The position numbers and the translations under genes were made by a program. From Candidatus Rifleibacteriota bacterium (GTDB lineage Bacteria; Muiribacteriota; Ozemobacteria; Ozemobacterales; Ozemobacteraceae), in assembly GCA_015233565.1 (NCBI GenBank), contig JADFXM010000047.1, positions 1 through 55,148 on the forward strand: DNA of 55,148 nucleotides. The letters are read 5' to 3'. How positions within the stretch are numbered: the first letter of the stretch is position 1; each line of letters starts with the position of its first letter. The notes beneath the pieces were generated by a model that saw only the letters and a list, made by a program, of their open reading frames with translations, searched no databases and had not been told where the DNA came from. This document shows, in pieces, positions 27,012-35,813 of the stretch.

Positions 27012-27818
27012 TTAATTACCAATGGTTTTTGAAAATCTCAATTCAAGACCATTTCTAAAAGCTATTACTTGCGCTAATATTGAAACTGCGATCTCTTCAG
27101 GGGAATCTCCCCCTAAAAAAACCCCGATGGGGGCAAATACTGACTCAATTCTTTTTGAATCAAATCCTGAGGCCAATAAGGATTTTTTTAGCGCGGAAAT
27201 TTTTCTTGAAGACCCGATTACACCTATATAACGGGCGGGGGTTTTCAGAGCTCTTTCCAACACCTCGTAATCTTTGATATGGCCTGGAGTTACAATTACA
27301 ACTGAAGTTTGAGCGTCTATTTTTGCCTTTTCAACTGCTTGTTCATAGGGGCAACATATTTTTTCGTGGGAGTCGATCAGAAAATCAGAATTTAAAAACT
27401 CCGGTCTTTCATCCAAAATAGTGACTTGATATTGCGCTTTAACAGCCAAACTTGCAAGAACTCTACCAATGTGACCGGCTCCGAAAATGGCCATTTTTGG
27501 CTTTTTCCTCATTATTTGAAGAAATACTTTCATTTTTCCGCCACAAATTGGCTCTGTTCCATCAAGTGGGTTGGATAAGTTGAAAGAAATTGTCTTGGTT
27601 CGTTCCTCATTTTCAAGCATGGATACTGCAGATAGCCGAACGCTTTCTTCGTTTTTCCCACCACCTACTGTGCCGAAGATTGTTCCGTCATCAAAAACAC
27701 CCATTATATTACCGGTTTTTCCCGGGCTGCTTCCTTCAACATCTACAACTGTGCAAAGGACAAAAGTTCGGCTTGAATTCAAAGCTTCCATCAATTCATC
27801 ATACATTTCAATTTTCAT
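27012..27818 (-). CDS. XdhC/CoxI family protein
   Basis: 268 residues. The N-terminal XdhC-CoxI domain has FVLCTVVDVEGSSPGKTGNIM, GTVGGGKNEE and ICGGKMKVFLQ. The C-terminal Rossmann-like half has MAIFGAGHIGRVLASLA, VTILDERPEFL and ARYIGVIGSSRK, and ends with the family block IGVFLGGDSPEEIAVSILA. XdhC proteins insert or sulfurate the molybdenum cofactor of xanthine dehydrogenase-type hydroxylases. No hydroxylase subunit genes are seen within the window, so this copy is orphaned here. It is divergent from the DNA methyltransferase at 27948. Confidence 0.9.
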   Translation of the reverse strand: MKIEMYDELMEALNSSRTFVLCTVVDVEGSSPGKTGNIMGVFDDGTIFGTVGGGKNEESVRLSAVSMLENEERTKTISFNLSNPLDGTEPICGGKMKVFLQIMRKKPKMAIFGAGHIGRVLASLAVKAQYQVTILDERPEFLNSDFLIDSHEKICCPYEQAVEKAKIDAQTSVVIVTPGHIKDYEVLERALKTPARYIGVIGSSRKISALKKSLLASGFDSKRIESVFAPIGVFLGGDSPEEIAVSILAQVIAFRNGLELRFSKTIGN

Positions 27819-27947
27819 TTTTCCACCAGAAGTCCATTAGTTTTATGAAATTCTAAAACATTTTTGAAAAATAAGGAAGAGGGATAAATCTTTCATCGCT
27901 TAACGCCGATAGTCTACCTGACAAAAAGAAATATCACCGGAGGCAAC

Positions 27948-29174
27948 ATGGCAGCGCGAATTATCCCTTTTTCGCCCTCAGTAACTGCAAAAGAGGAAAG
28001 ATCCAGAAATGTTAACCCGCAACAATCGTTAACCACTGGTATTCCTAGAATTTTTGACGAGTTTTGGACTGCAAAACAAAGACAAATGCACTCTCTTCAT
28101 TATGCTGTTTCTTACCGGGCATCATTCAAACCAGAATTACCAGACTACTTTATCAAAAGATTCTCCAATCCAGGAGACTTGGTTGGTGATCCATTTGGAG
28201 GGAGGGGCACTACTGCTCTCCAAGCTGTCCTTTTGGAACGCCGTGGAATTAACAACGATGTAAACCCTCTTTCAGAGAGACTTACATATCCAAAACTCAA
28301 TCCAATTAGTGAGGAAGAAGTCGAGGAACGTCTCAACGAAATCTCTTTTGCCCGACCCAGAGATATGTCCGGTGAAGAGGACCTCTCAATGTTTTATCAT
28401 CCGGAAACTTACCGTGAAATTCTTAACCTAAAGGATTTTTTAGCGGAGAATAGAACTGACGTTGATCGTTTCATAGAATTAATAGCAATTTCCAGATTGC
28501 ATGGACATTCGCCGGGATTTTTTTCAGCTTATTCTTTCCCACAAATTTCCATTCCCAAATCCAATCAGGCTAAAATAAACAAAACACGAGGAGTTGAACC
28601 GGATTACCGTGAAATTAAAACTCGTATTCTTAAAAAAGCCAAGTCTGTTCTAAAAGACGGCGGATCTGAAAAAATAAGAAAATTTGGGAAAAAATCTCTT
28701 CTTACCGTTTCCGATTCAAGAAATTTAAAGGAATGGAAATCAGAATCGGTTGATTTGGTTGTCACTTCGCCGCCCTTTCTCAACCAAGTCGATTATATTG
28801 CTGACGGTTGGCTTGAAATGTGGTTTTGCGGAATAGAAAAATCCTCACTTCAGGGAAAAGTTGTTCAAACCCCTTCCCTCGATGAATGGATGAAATTTAT
28901 TTCGGATACTATCTCAGAACTCTATCGGGTAGTAAAACCAGGTGGAATAGTTGCTATGGAAGTTGGAGAAGTGCGCTATCAAAGCAAACTCTTGAATCTC
29001 GATGAAATACTTGTACAACTTTCCCGCGAAAAGAGATACAATGCCGGCCAATTCACTATCAAAGAAATCTATGTTCAGAGTCAGGAGTTTACCAAACTTG
29101 CAAATTGTTTTAAAGTAACAAACAACGAGCTTGGAACAAACACCAATAGAATTGTATTGATGGAGAGAAATTGA
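27948..29174 (+). CDS. Orphan DNA methyltransferase, probably N4-cytosine type
   Basis: 408 residues. The SAM-binding motif DPFGGRGTT is at residues 81-89 and the catalytic motif TSPPF at 273-277; a late segment, YRVVKPGGIVAMEVGEV, fits the motase core. S-P-P-[FY] is typical of N4-cytosine enzymes, whereas N6-adenine enzymes mostly carry [DN]-P-P-[YF]. Motif I precedes motif IV with ~185 residues between, where the target-recognition region should lie. GGAGG sits six bases before the ATG. No restriction endonuclease gene is adjacent, so a regulatory or protective solitary methylase is likely. The recognition sequence cannot be predicted. Confidence 0.85.
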   Translation: MAARIIPFSPSVTAKEERSRNVNPQQSLTTGIPRIFDEFWTAKQRQMHSLHYAVSYRASFKPELPDYFIKRFSNPGDLVGDPFGGRGTTALQAVLLERRGINNDVNPLSERLTYPKLNPISEEEVEERLNEISFARPRDMSGEEDLSMFYHPETYREILNLKDFLAENRTDVDRFIELIAISRLHGHSPGFFSAYSFPQISIPKSNQAKINKTRGVEPDYREIKTRILKKAKSVLKDGGSEKIRKFGKKSLLTVSDSRNLKEWKSESVDLVVTSPPFLNQVDYIADGWLEMWFCGIEKSSLQGKVVQTPSLDEWMKFISDTISELYRVVKPGGIVAMEVGEVRYQSKLLNLDEILVQLSREKRYNAGQFTIKEIYVQSQEFTKLANCFKVTNNELGTNTNRIVLMERN

Positions 29175-29303
29175 TAACAACTTTCGATTTCGCCAAGAGA
29201 GGGTGCAAGGGATTTGATTTCGCCCACACAAGTGCTTTGAAAAAGCGCTTTCGGAATAACATTTCCAAATAGAATGTGGTTGTAATACAATAAGGAGCAA
29301 AGT

Positions 29304-29846
29304 ATGCGTTTAACACCTCTGGATATATATCAACATGAATTTTCCCGCAAAAAAATTGGAGGGCTGGACGACGTTGAGGTTTACGAATTTTTGAAAAAAA
29401 TCGGAAGGGAATATGAATCACTGTATTCCGAAAATAAAGTGCTAAAAGAACAGAGTGATAGATTATCCCTGCAAATTAAAGACTATCTTGAACTTGAAAA
29501 AACTCTGAAACAAACTCTTATTTCAGCTCAGAAAGCATCAGGAGATCTCAAGAACAACGCCGAAAAGGAATCTGAGCTGATCATCAAAGAAGCTGAAATT
29601 CAATCTGAACGCATTTTGGATGAAGCCAGAAGCGAAGTCGAAATAGTTTCGAAAGAAATTCGGGAGCTGAAAAAACAGAAAAGAATGTTGAAGGTAGAGC
29701 TCAAGACTGTGCTTGAGTCATACATGGCGATGATCAGCGATGATCCGATCTCCATTCCAAGACCTGCATCTGCAACACCTCCCCAGAGTATGGGAATAAT
29801 GCCGGGCACTAACACAAATCAAACGGCACATCCCATTCCCTCCTAA
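29304..29846 (+). CDS. DivIVA-domain protein
   Basis: 180 residues. The N-terminal DivIVA signature is RLTPLDIYQHEFSRKKIGGLDDVEVYEFL in spread form (residues 2-30: the L-T-P-x-D-I start, the F-x-x-x-x-x-G-x-D-x-x-E-V block). A long coiled coil follows to about 148, then a Pro-rich tail (PRPASATPPQ). DivIVA proteins bind curved membrane at poles and septa and recruit division or cell-wall proteins. AAGGAG lies eight bases before the ATG. It lies 129 bases after the methylase gene in the same direction. Confidence 0.9.
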   Translation: MRLTPLDIYQHEFSRKKIGGLDDVEVYEFLKKIGREYESLYSENKVLKEQSDRLSLQIKDYLELEKTLKQTLISAQKASGDLKNNAEKESELIIKEAEIQSERILDEARSEVEIVSKEIRELKKQKRMLKVELKTVLESYMAMISDDPISIPRPASATPPQSMGIMPGTNTNQTAHPIPS

Positions 29847-29905
29847 TTATCCTTTTTATCCTTTTCATGAAAAGTTCCAGGATAAATATTTTGGAAATTG
29901 GGAGA

Positions 29906-29927
29906 TCTCTCTCTCTCTCTCTCTCTC
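29906..29927. repeat. CT dinucleotide microsatellite
   Basis: About ten consecutive CT units between divIVA and the YggU-type gene. It does not lie in a supported gene; it could change length by slippage and alter spacing upstream of 30099. Confidence 0.8.
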
Positions 29928-30098
29928 GGTGCGTTTTCTGGAATGTGAGCTTCTTGCAATGTTGTATAAAAATTGCACATCGGATAAAAAGAAATTCAGG
30001 CTTGATGATTATTGTGATATTTTTCGCAAACTTGAATTTGCTAATTTTGCAAGAACCTCATGCGTATTAGGAATACTTTGAAAGTTTTCTGCTGAAAT

Positions 30099-30410
30099 AT
30101 GAGTATTTTATGCCTCAAACCGATTGCTGGAGGAGTTAAGCTTTCTATTCAAGTTGTTCCCAGATCTTCGAGGAATGAAATTTCTGAATTACTTGAAGAA
30201 AAATGTAAGATAAAAATCAAAGCTCCTCCGGTAGAAGGTGAGGCCAATCACGAATTGATCGAGTTCCTGGCAAAAATTTTTGGTGTTTCAAAAAAAAATA
30301 TCCGGATAGTTAGTGGCGCTTCATCCAAAGGAAAAAGCGTTGAAATATCCGGAATTGACGTTTTGAGGACAGAAGAAATTCTTTTGCAGAGTCTAAAGAA
30401 GAAACCCTGA
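30099..30410 (+). CDS. DUF167/YggU family protein
   Basis: 103 residues covering the whole DUF167 fold. The core family motif is IQVVPRSSRNEI, then CKIKIKAPPVEGEANHELIE, then SKKNIRIVSGASSKGKSVEI. These small proteins are widespread and structurally known but have no established biochemical function; in many genomes they lie next to DivIVA and other division genes, as here. The start ATG has no strong binding site. Confidence 0.9.
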   Translation: MSILCLKPIAGGVKLSIQVVPRSSRNEISELLEEKCKIKIKAPPVEGEANHELIEFLAKIFGVSKKNIRIVSGASSKGKSVEISGIDVLRTEEILLQSLKKKP

Positions 30411-30421
30411 ATAATTTTCTA

Positions 30422-30481
30422 ATACCAATTTCGATTAGTTCGTTCATACGACCTATTTCGTGCTTCAGGTCTGCGTAAATT
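30422..30481 (-). mobile_element. MITE right-end fragment (copy 3)
   Basis: The reverse complement matches the last ~60 bases of the 217 bp element, with the landmarks TTTACGCAGA, CTGAAGC, ATGAACGAACTAAT and terminal ATTGGTAT. It has roughly ten differences from the full copies. The left part of the element is replaced by a different repeated sequence. Confidence 0.7.
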
Positions 30482-30580
30482 GGAGTTGATATTGGCAATT
30501 AACCAGCGATTCCAAAAAAAAAAAATTAGCGAAACTATATTTTTTTTCCAAATTTTCTGCACTTGTGTTGATGCAGTTTT
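30481..30580 (-). repeat. ~95 bp dispersed repeat, copy 2
   Basis: Reverse-complement partner of 24483-24578. It abuts the MITE fragment, so both may belong to one longer element that shares its right end with the 217 bp family. Confidence 0.65.
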
Positions 30581-30669
30581 AGAAGTCAGAGATTTTTACT
30601 CTTTTTCGTTGCCATGATTCTAAAAAGCTCCTCAAGAACTATTAAAAAACAAAAGAATCAATAAAGGTT

Positions 30670-30703
30670 TTCCCCCTCAAAAGTTTCTTTATTTGAGGGG
30701 GAA
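30670..30703. terminator. Strong stem-loop, possible terminator
   Basis: TTCCCCCTCAAA and TTTGAGGGGGAA form a perfect 12 bp stem with a 10-base loop. T-tracts after it are weak on both strands. It could end the leftward transcript from 31174. Confidence 0.5.
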
Positions 30704-30940
30704 GATTAAATTAACTTTGATTCCAATAAAATTGTGGATGCTATATTCAAACCTCCTGATTTAGAAGGAACTCATTTGGCACAATTTTGAGTAGTTTTCA
30801 GAACACATAAACATTTTTTCTGTGAAAAGTGCTGGGCTGATTTTCGTTTGAAAACTCTAAAATTCTGATCAATTCGTATACGCATCAGGAGATCTGATAT
30901 TAGGACCCAAAACCGTTCGAATTTCACGCGAATAGAATGC

Positions 30941-31174
30941 TCAGGCTGCGATTTGCCTTTCTTCTGCAGGGCGAAGATCAACTTGTCCATCTGTAGCTTC
31001 AAAGAGCATCTCACGAGCTCGGCTTTGCATCAGCTCAAGTCCATTCGGCAGATCGAGTAATTTAACATCTGCTCCCAGGATATCAGAATAGGTGTCTTTG
31101 ATATATTGGATCATTCGGACGCGGAATTCGGCGTCACTTTTTGAATTGAACAGTGGGGTATTAGGCAGAATCAT
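30941..31174 (-). CDS. Small conserved-looking protein of unknown function
   Basis: 77 residues: N-terminal NTPLFNSKSDAEFRVRMIQY, then a helical, mixed-charge body and a C-terminal Gln/Arg/Glu-rich tail. AGGAGG eight bases before the ATG makes translation likely despite the small size. No membrane segment, signal peptide or Cys cluster. It sits alone between the repeat-rich gap and the large HEAT gene. I recognise no family. Confidence 0.6.
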   Translation of the reverse strand: MILPNTPLFNSKSDAEFRVRMIQYIKDTYSDILGADVKLLDLPNGLELMQSRAREMLFEATDGQVDLRPAEERQIAA

Positions 31175-31343
31175 CTATGTTTCCTCCATACCGGTTTAAT
31201 TATCTTCATCTAAATGTCTGACTAATGAGATATCGACAAATTTCAGGAAGAAATTTAGAAAAAGGTTGGCAAAATCGGTGGGAGGGTACTTCTCTTCAAA
31301 CTGCTATGGGTAAAAAAAAAAGGGATTGTGATGAATTCAAATT

Positions 31344-33791
31344 TTATTTCGGCTTCGCGAGCATAATCACCGCAACCAACTGTTTAACACCTTCGTCGGG
31401 ATCATTTTTAAGATTTTTTATGTGATCAATAGGGTTAAGGGTTGGAGGAAATTTTGCCAAATGTCTAATAGCAATTTTTCTGAGATAAGGGTCAGGATTC
31501 CGTAAGTATGGCAAAATTAATTGTAAAAATCGCTGTTCTTTAAATTCGCTGCAAGCGTAAATTGCTGCGATTTGGGTTGATTTGTTGCCCTTAAGCATTT
31601 CGTAAATGGCGGAATCGGGTCTCTGTGAGCCGAATTTCCACAATAACACAAGCGCATTAGCTCTGATTCTATGGTGCGAATCATTCACCAGAAGATTTAC
31701 TTTAGTGAGAAGATCCTCGTCTTTTAGCATTCCAATTGCTTCGATTGTATTTGCACGAACCCGGGGATCTTCGTCCGAAAGAGTTTCTGCAAGTATTTCC
31801 TTAGCTGTTTGAGGGGAATAAACAACACTGAGTTTTGTAAAAACAGCTCTGACAAAGGGGTCGGGGTTCCTTATACCTTCCTCAACCGGAAGTCTTTTTT
31901 CGTCAGGAATTTGGGCCCAGATCAGATTCAGAATTTTTGCGGCTAATTTTCTCTTTTCTACTTCAGGAGCAGATAAATCTGCAAACATTTCCTCAATAAA
32001 ACCTGGATCAATTCGTAAAAGAGAACCAAGTATGGCGCGTTTGGTCTGATCATTAATCTGATCAAAAGACTTGAATAGTTTTTTCTTCGTAATCAAAGAA
32101 ACTGCTTCTGCAGTTGCTCTCTTAATTTTTTCATCGCGAGTTGTAACAAGAAGCTTGTTCAAAACCAGAAGCGATCCTTGGTGGTCTCCATCGCGGAGTG
32201 TTGCGATGGTTTCTAGGACTATATCCGGATTTGGGTCGCCAAGAAAATGTGTAAGAATCTGATTTGAAGTTTCAGGAGGTAACGCTGAAGAAGAAAGGGC
32301 TTTAAAAATTGCACCACGAACTTTAGGATCAGGATCGCTTTTTAATTTTAAAACGATGGGAAGGATGTCAGGGATTCCGCTGAGAGCTATTCCTTCAATT
32401 ATTTTTACTTTCGAATCCGGATCCGCAATATGAATAGCATTTTCTATTACATTTTTTGGCCGAATTGCAAAAGCACACTGGATCAAATCGTTCAGTAAAC
32501 CCTCAGGTAATGCGCGAACATGGCTTTGAATCAGCTCATCGAGCGAATTTACTGCGAAATCCTCAGATTTTAAAGCTTGAATAAAAATAAGAACTGTTCT
32601 GCCGGTTTCAACTAATGGAAATCGGGCTGCTCTTATCAGAAATGCTTTTCGCTCTGTAACATCCTTGGTTCTTATGAATGAAATGAGGGACGCTTGAGAA
32701 AGCTCCCAGATTTTTGGGAAAGCTTTAAAACAAATTTCTTCGTTTAGTTGTCCGAGGCGAAGGAGACATTCTCCGAGGAAGGCGAAAGGTTTTATTTTGG
32801 GCTGAGAAATGAATTCAATAATTTTTTCAGCATAAGGAGTTAATTTTTCCAGTGTTTCGGGCTTTCTCTTTTCTTCAGGTGGAAGCACTTCAAATTCGCC
32901 CACAACCTTTTTAATTATTTCCTCTATTGCTTTTTGGGCAGCATCCGGGACACGTTTTGATTTGTCAAAGAGAGACGGAAATAGATAGTTAAAAGCCAGC
33001 GGATTAGTTAGTTCTTGTATCACCTGAATAGCTTTGTATTTGAAGACTTCTCCCCGTTCGGCAAATCCTGTGAAGAGGCTTTTAAAAAAAGCTTCTCCCT
33101 GTTGTTGCAGGCACCTAAAAAGAGGAGACCAGGTTATCGGATCAATATTTGGCATTTTCCTAATGGCTAATTCAAGAAAAGCCGGATCTTTGATTATTTC
33201 CAATAAGGAAGAAAGCTTCGATTGAAGGGCTTTTTTCTCATCAGTTTTTCGAGCTTCATCCTGAAGAATTTCAAATAAAATGGGATACAATTTGGTGCTT
33301 TGAACACGGACCATTTTTTCCAGATGCAGCAGTTTTTCTGCAAGGGGATAGGTTTTCCACTTGGTTAGGTGTTTGTCAACTATTCCTGTTGCCTCTATTG
33401 CACTCTGAAGGATAATATGAATTTCAGGATCGGTAGTGTGTTCCATGTGTTCTTCAAGCGGGGAGAGGTGGTTTTCATCAAGCCGTCCAAAGACATCTTT
33501 AAATGCTTCCCGGTATTTAGGCCCCTGAATTTTTGTAAGCTTCAATATCTCTTTAATATCCATATTGTTGAAAACCGAAGTTTTTGCAGCAAAAACCTTT
33601 AAAATTTTAAGGCGGATATCGAGGGTTGTTTCGTCCAATATGAATTTTTGGCATAATAACAAAGTTAATTTGGAATCCAGGTTATTCTGGAATTCTTCAA
33701 GAGCTGCGGTTGAAGCTTTTGGATCGACAGAAATTAATCTGGAATAGGCCTCCTCGGGATCTTCAATTTTTTTTGCAAAAAACAAACCCAT
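31344..33791 (-). CDS. Large HEAT-repeat protein
   Basis: 815 residues, almost entirely alpha-helical. HEAT/PBS-type repeats are best preserved in the C-terminal half (LKSDPDPKVRGAIFKALSSS, LGDPNPDIVLETIATLRDGD, LSDEDPRVRANTIEAIGML, LVNDSHHRIRANALVLLW, LRNPDPYLRKIAIRHLA). The N-terminal half is a diverged solenoid. No enzymatic domain, signal peptide or membrane segment. Such long solenoids are assembly scaffolds. A promoter-like pair lies upstream of its start at 33791. It is followed at 170 bases by the small gene at 30941-31174. Confidence 0.85.
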   Translation of the reverse strand: MGLFFAKKIEDPEEAYSRLISVDPKASTAALEEFQNNLDSKLTLLLCQKFILDETTLDIRLKILKVFAAKTSVFNNMDIKEILKLTKIQGPKYREAFKDVFGRLDENHLSPLEEHMEHTTDPEIHIILQSAIEATGIVDKHLTKWKTYPLAEKLLHLEKMVRVQSTKLYPILFEILQDEARKTDEKKALQSKLSSLLEIIKDPAFLELAIRKMPNIDPITWSPLFRCLQQQGEAFFKSLFTGFAERGEVFKYKAIQVIQELTNPLAFNYLFPSLFDKSKRVPDAAQKAIEEIIKKVVGEFEVLPPEEKRKPETLEKLTPYAEKIIEFISQPKIKPFAFLGECLLRLGQLNEEICFKAFPKIWELSQASLISFIRTKDVTERKAFLIRAARFPLVETGRTVLIFIQALKSEDFAVNSLDELIQSHVRALPEGLLNDLIQCAFAIRPKNVIENAIHIADPDSKVKIIEGIALSGIPDILPIVLKLKSDPDPKVRGAIFKALSSSALPPETSNQILTHFLGDPNPDIVLETIATLRDGDHQGSLLVLNKLLVTTRDEKIKRATAEAVSLITKKKLFKSFDQINDQTKRAILGSLLRIDPGFIEEMFADLSAPEVEKRKLAAKILNLIWAQIPDEKRLPVEEGIRNPDPFVRAVFTKLSVVYSPQTAKEILAETLSDEDPRVRANTIEAIGMLKDEDLLTKVNLLVNDSHHRIRANALVLLWKFGSQRPDSAIYEMLKGNKSTQIAAIYACSEFKEQRFLQLILPYLRNPDPYLRKIAIRHLAKFPPTLNPIDHIKNLKNDPDEGVKQLVAVIMLAKPK

Positions 33792-33855
33792 TCGGTCTTC
33801 TCCAAAATGTTCAATATTTGAAAATATTTAACCAAATTCTATCGATCAGAATCTG

Positions 33856-33884
33856 ATGATACGAAAATATTTAATTTTTTTCAA
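33856..33884 (-). promoter_or_regulatory. Putative promoter of the large HEAT gene
   Basis: Leftwards: TTGAAA, 17 bases, TATCAT. The inverted repeat ATCAGA-A-TCTGAT (33845-33857) touches the -10 element and could be an operator. Confidence 0.5.
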
Positions 33885-34001
33885 GTAAAGTTTCATATTT
33901 TCCAGGCATGTGCATAAAATTATCGATGCTTTCAATAATGTCTATACAAGCCAATTGCAAAATTGCCAGGGAATTGCTGGCAAACTTGGGTGAAATAAGG
34001 A

Positions 34002-35813
34002 TTATTTTGGAAAAGGCTTTTGGGGAGGGTATTTGGGTGGAGGAGTTTTATCCTTTTTATGTGTCAGGGTACTTTCGCCCTTTTGAGGAGTTCGATCGCG
34101 ATTGATTGTGAAGCGCGAAACTAAGGAATTCAAATCGTCTGCGAAACTGGCTAGATTTTCATTCATATTGGAAATTTGGGATAACGTGGAAGTTTGTTGC
34201 TCAACAGATGATGCCACCACGCTTGTATGCTGGGCACTGGTTTTTGTCAGATTTGTAATGTATTCAACCGTGCTTGCCATTGCTTCGGAATTTGTTGATT
34301 GTTCCGCCGAAATTTTACTTATTTCTTTAATCTGTTTGTTCACATCATGGATGTTCAAAGTAATATTTTTTAGGCTGGAACTGACATCCTGAATTATCCG
34401 AATTCCCTCGTCAACTCGTCCACGACCCATTTGCATTGAATCAACCGCGTTTTGAGTTTTATTCAGAATATTTTCAATTCTTGTTCCGATGGCTTCAGCG
34501 GCTTCCGCTGACTCTTCAGCCAGTTTTCTGACTTCTTCTGCAACGACTGTAAAGCCTTTTCCTTGCTCGCCGGCTCTCGCAGCTTCAATTGCGGCATTTA
34601 GAGCCAAAAGATTTGTCTGACTTGCGATTGTAGTAATTGTGCCAACGATTTCACCAATTTGAAGCGAGGCGGAATTCAAATCCGAAATTACCTGAGTAGC
34701 CACATCAACTGACTCTTTTATTTTCCCGATTACTTCAACGGATCTTTTGACGGTTTCACCACCATGAAAAGCGGCTTCAGTTGTAGTATCAGCGGCGTGA
34801 ACAGCAGCTTCGGCTAAAGAAGCTACCTTGTGTGCAGATTTTGCGAATTCTTCAACTGAACTGGAAGTTTTCTCAAGGCTGCTCGAAATAACTGAAGCAG
34901 AAGAATTGATTTCATTAATATTTTTGGAAATATCCACAAGTGTAGTAGCTGATTCAACCGATGAAGAGCTCAGTTCCTGTGAGCTGGTGGCAAGTTCATT
35001 GCTGTTTTCCATGACTCGAGAAATCATTTGACAAATCCCATCGAGCATACGATTGAAACTTTCGGCAAGTTTTCCAAATTCATCCTTTGAATCGATCTTT
35101 ATTCTTGTTTCCAGCATTCCACGTTCAGCAGCTGCCATTGAAGCAGTGATTTTTCCAAGAGGGACAGAAATGCTTGATGAAATGAAAAAAGTGAAGCCAA
35201 CACCAAAAATAATTATTACAATTGGCAGAAATTGCATCAACTTGCCCAAACGTCCTATGACGTTTTGAAGATCATATTTCATACGGCTGGCTTCAACAGA
35301 TTTGAAGCAGGAATCAACTCTGTCAAGAGAAGCCTGAAGTCCTTCAAGTTTTATTTTTATCGCTGAAACAGCATCAAAATAGGCTTGTGATGCAAGTGGA
35401 AGTGGTTTTTGAAAAAGATCGTCAGAAGCAGCATAAAAATCCGTTACCGACTGTTTGATTGTACTAACTTCGGTAACCAATTCACCAATTTCGGGGTCTT
35501 GGTATTTTCGGAATTCCACCAATGTGTCATCAATAATAGTTTCTGCATTTTGTCGAGAGCTTTGAGAGTTTTCCTCAAGCTCTTTGATTTTTCCTTGTTG
35601 AAAAATCTGCATTTGTTGAGAAGCGGACAAATGAATGTAATAAGTCAATTTCTGAAGGTTCTTCAGGACCGGAATTTCAATTCCCTGGAAAAATTCAATA
35701 TTCTTTTTAAGGTTGGAAAGTTGAAAATTCCCCATTAGAACAACTACAATGCACATCGCTAAAATAAAGATGAACCCACCCAAAATTTTCTTACTGATTG
35801 AGGATTCGCTCAT
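34002..35813 (-). CDS. Methyl-accepting chemotaxis protein
   Basis: 603 residues. Membrane segment 1 (ILGGFIFILAMCIVVVLMG) is followed by a ~160-residue helical-bundle sensor domain, membrane segment 2 (FLPIVIIIFGVGFTFFI), HAMP (about 215-270) and the cytoplasmic signalling coiled coil. The hairpin tip is NLLALNAAIEAARAGEQGKG followed by FTVVAEEVRKLAEES. It transmits ligand binding to CheA/CheW; no che genes are in the window. The C-terminus ends in a Lys/Pro-rich tail without a CheR-docking pentapeptide. It overlaps dgt upstream by four bases (ATGA), so the two are translationally coupled. Confidence 0.95.
   Translation of the reverse strand: MSESSISKKILGGFIFILAMCIVVVLMGNFQLSNLKKNIEFFQGIEIPVLKNLQKLTYYIHLSASQQMQIFQQGKIKELEENSQSSRQNAETIIDDTLVEFRKYQDPEIGELVTEVSTIKQSVTDFYAASDDLFQKPLPLASQAYFDAVSAIKIKLEGLQASLDRVDSCFKSVEASRMKYDLQNVIGRLGKLMQFLPIVIIIFGVGFTFFISSSISVPLGKITASMAAAERGMLETRIKIDSKDEFGKLAESFNRMLDGICQMISRVMENSNELATSSQELSSSSVESATTLVDISKNINEINSSASVISSSLEKTSSSVEEFAKSAHKVASLAEAAVHAADTTTEAAFHGGETVKRSVEVIGKIKESVDVATQVISDLNSASLQIGEIVGTITTIASQTNLLALNAAIEAARAGEQGKGFTVVAEEVRKLAEESAEAAEAIGTRIENILNKTQNAVDSMQMGRGRVDEGIRIIQDVSSSLKNITLNIHDVNKQIKEISKISAEQSTNSEAMASTVEYITNLTKTSAQHTSVVASSVEQQTSTLSQISNMNENLASFADDLNSLVSRFTINRDRTPQKGESTLTHKKDKTPPPKYPPQKPFPK

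Larger units (their letters stand above)
30411..30940. other. Intergenic stretch made largely of repeats
   Basis: Contains a partial MITE end (30422-30481), directly joined to copy 2 of the ~95 bp repeat (30481-30580), and a strong stem-loop (30670-30703). No gene was seen. Confidence 0.6.

Noticed and set aside
29867..30070. 67-codon frame containing the CT repeat
   Set aside because: The Ser-Leu repeat is simply the translated microsatellite; no binding site or homology.
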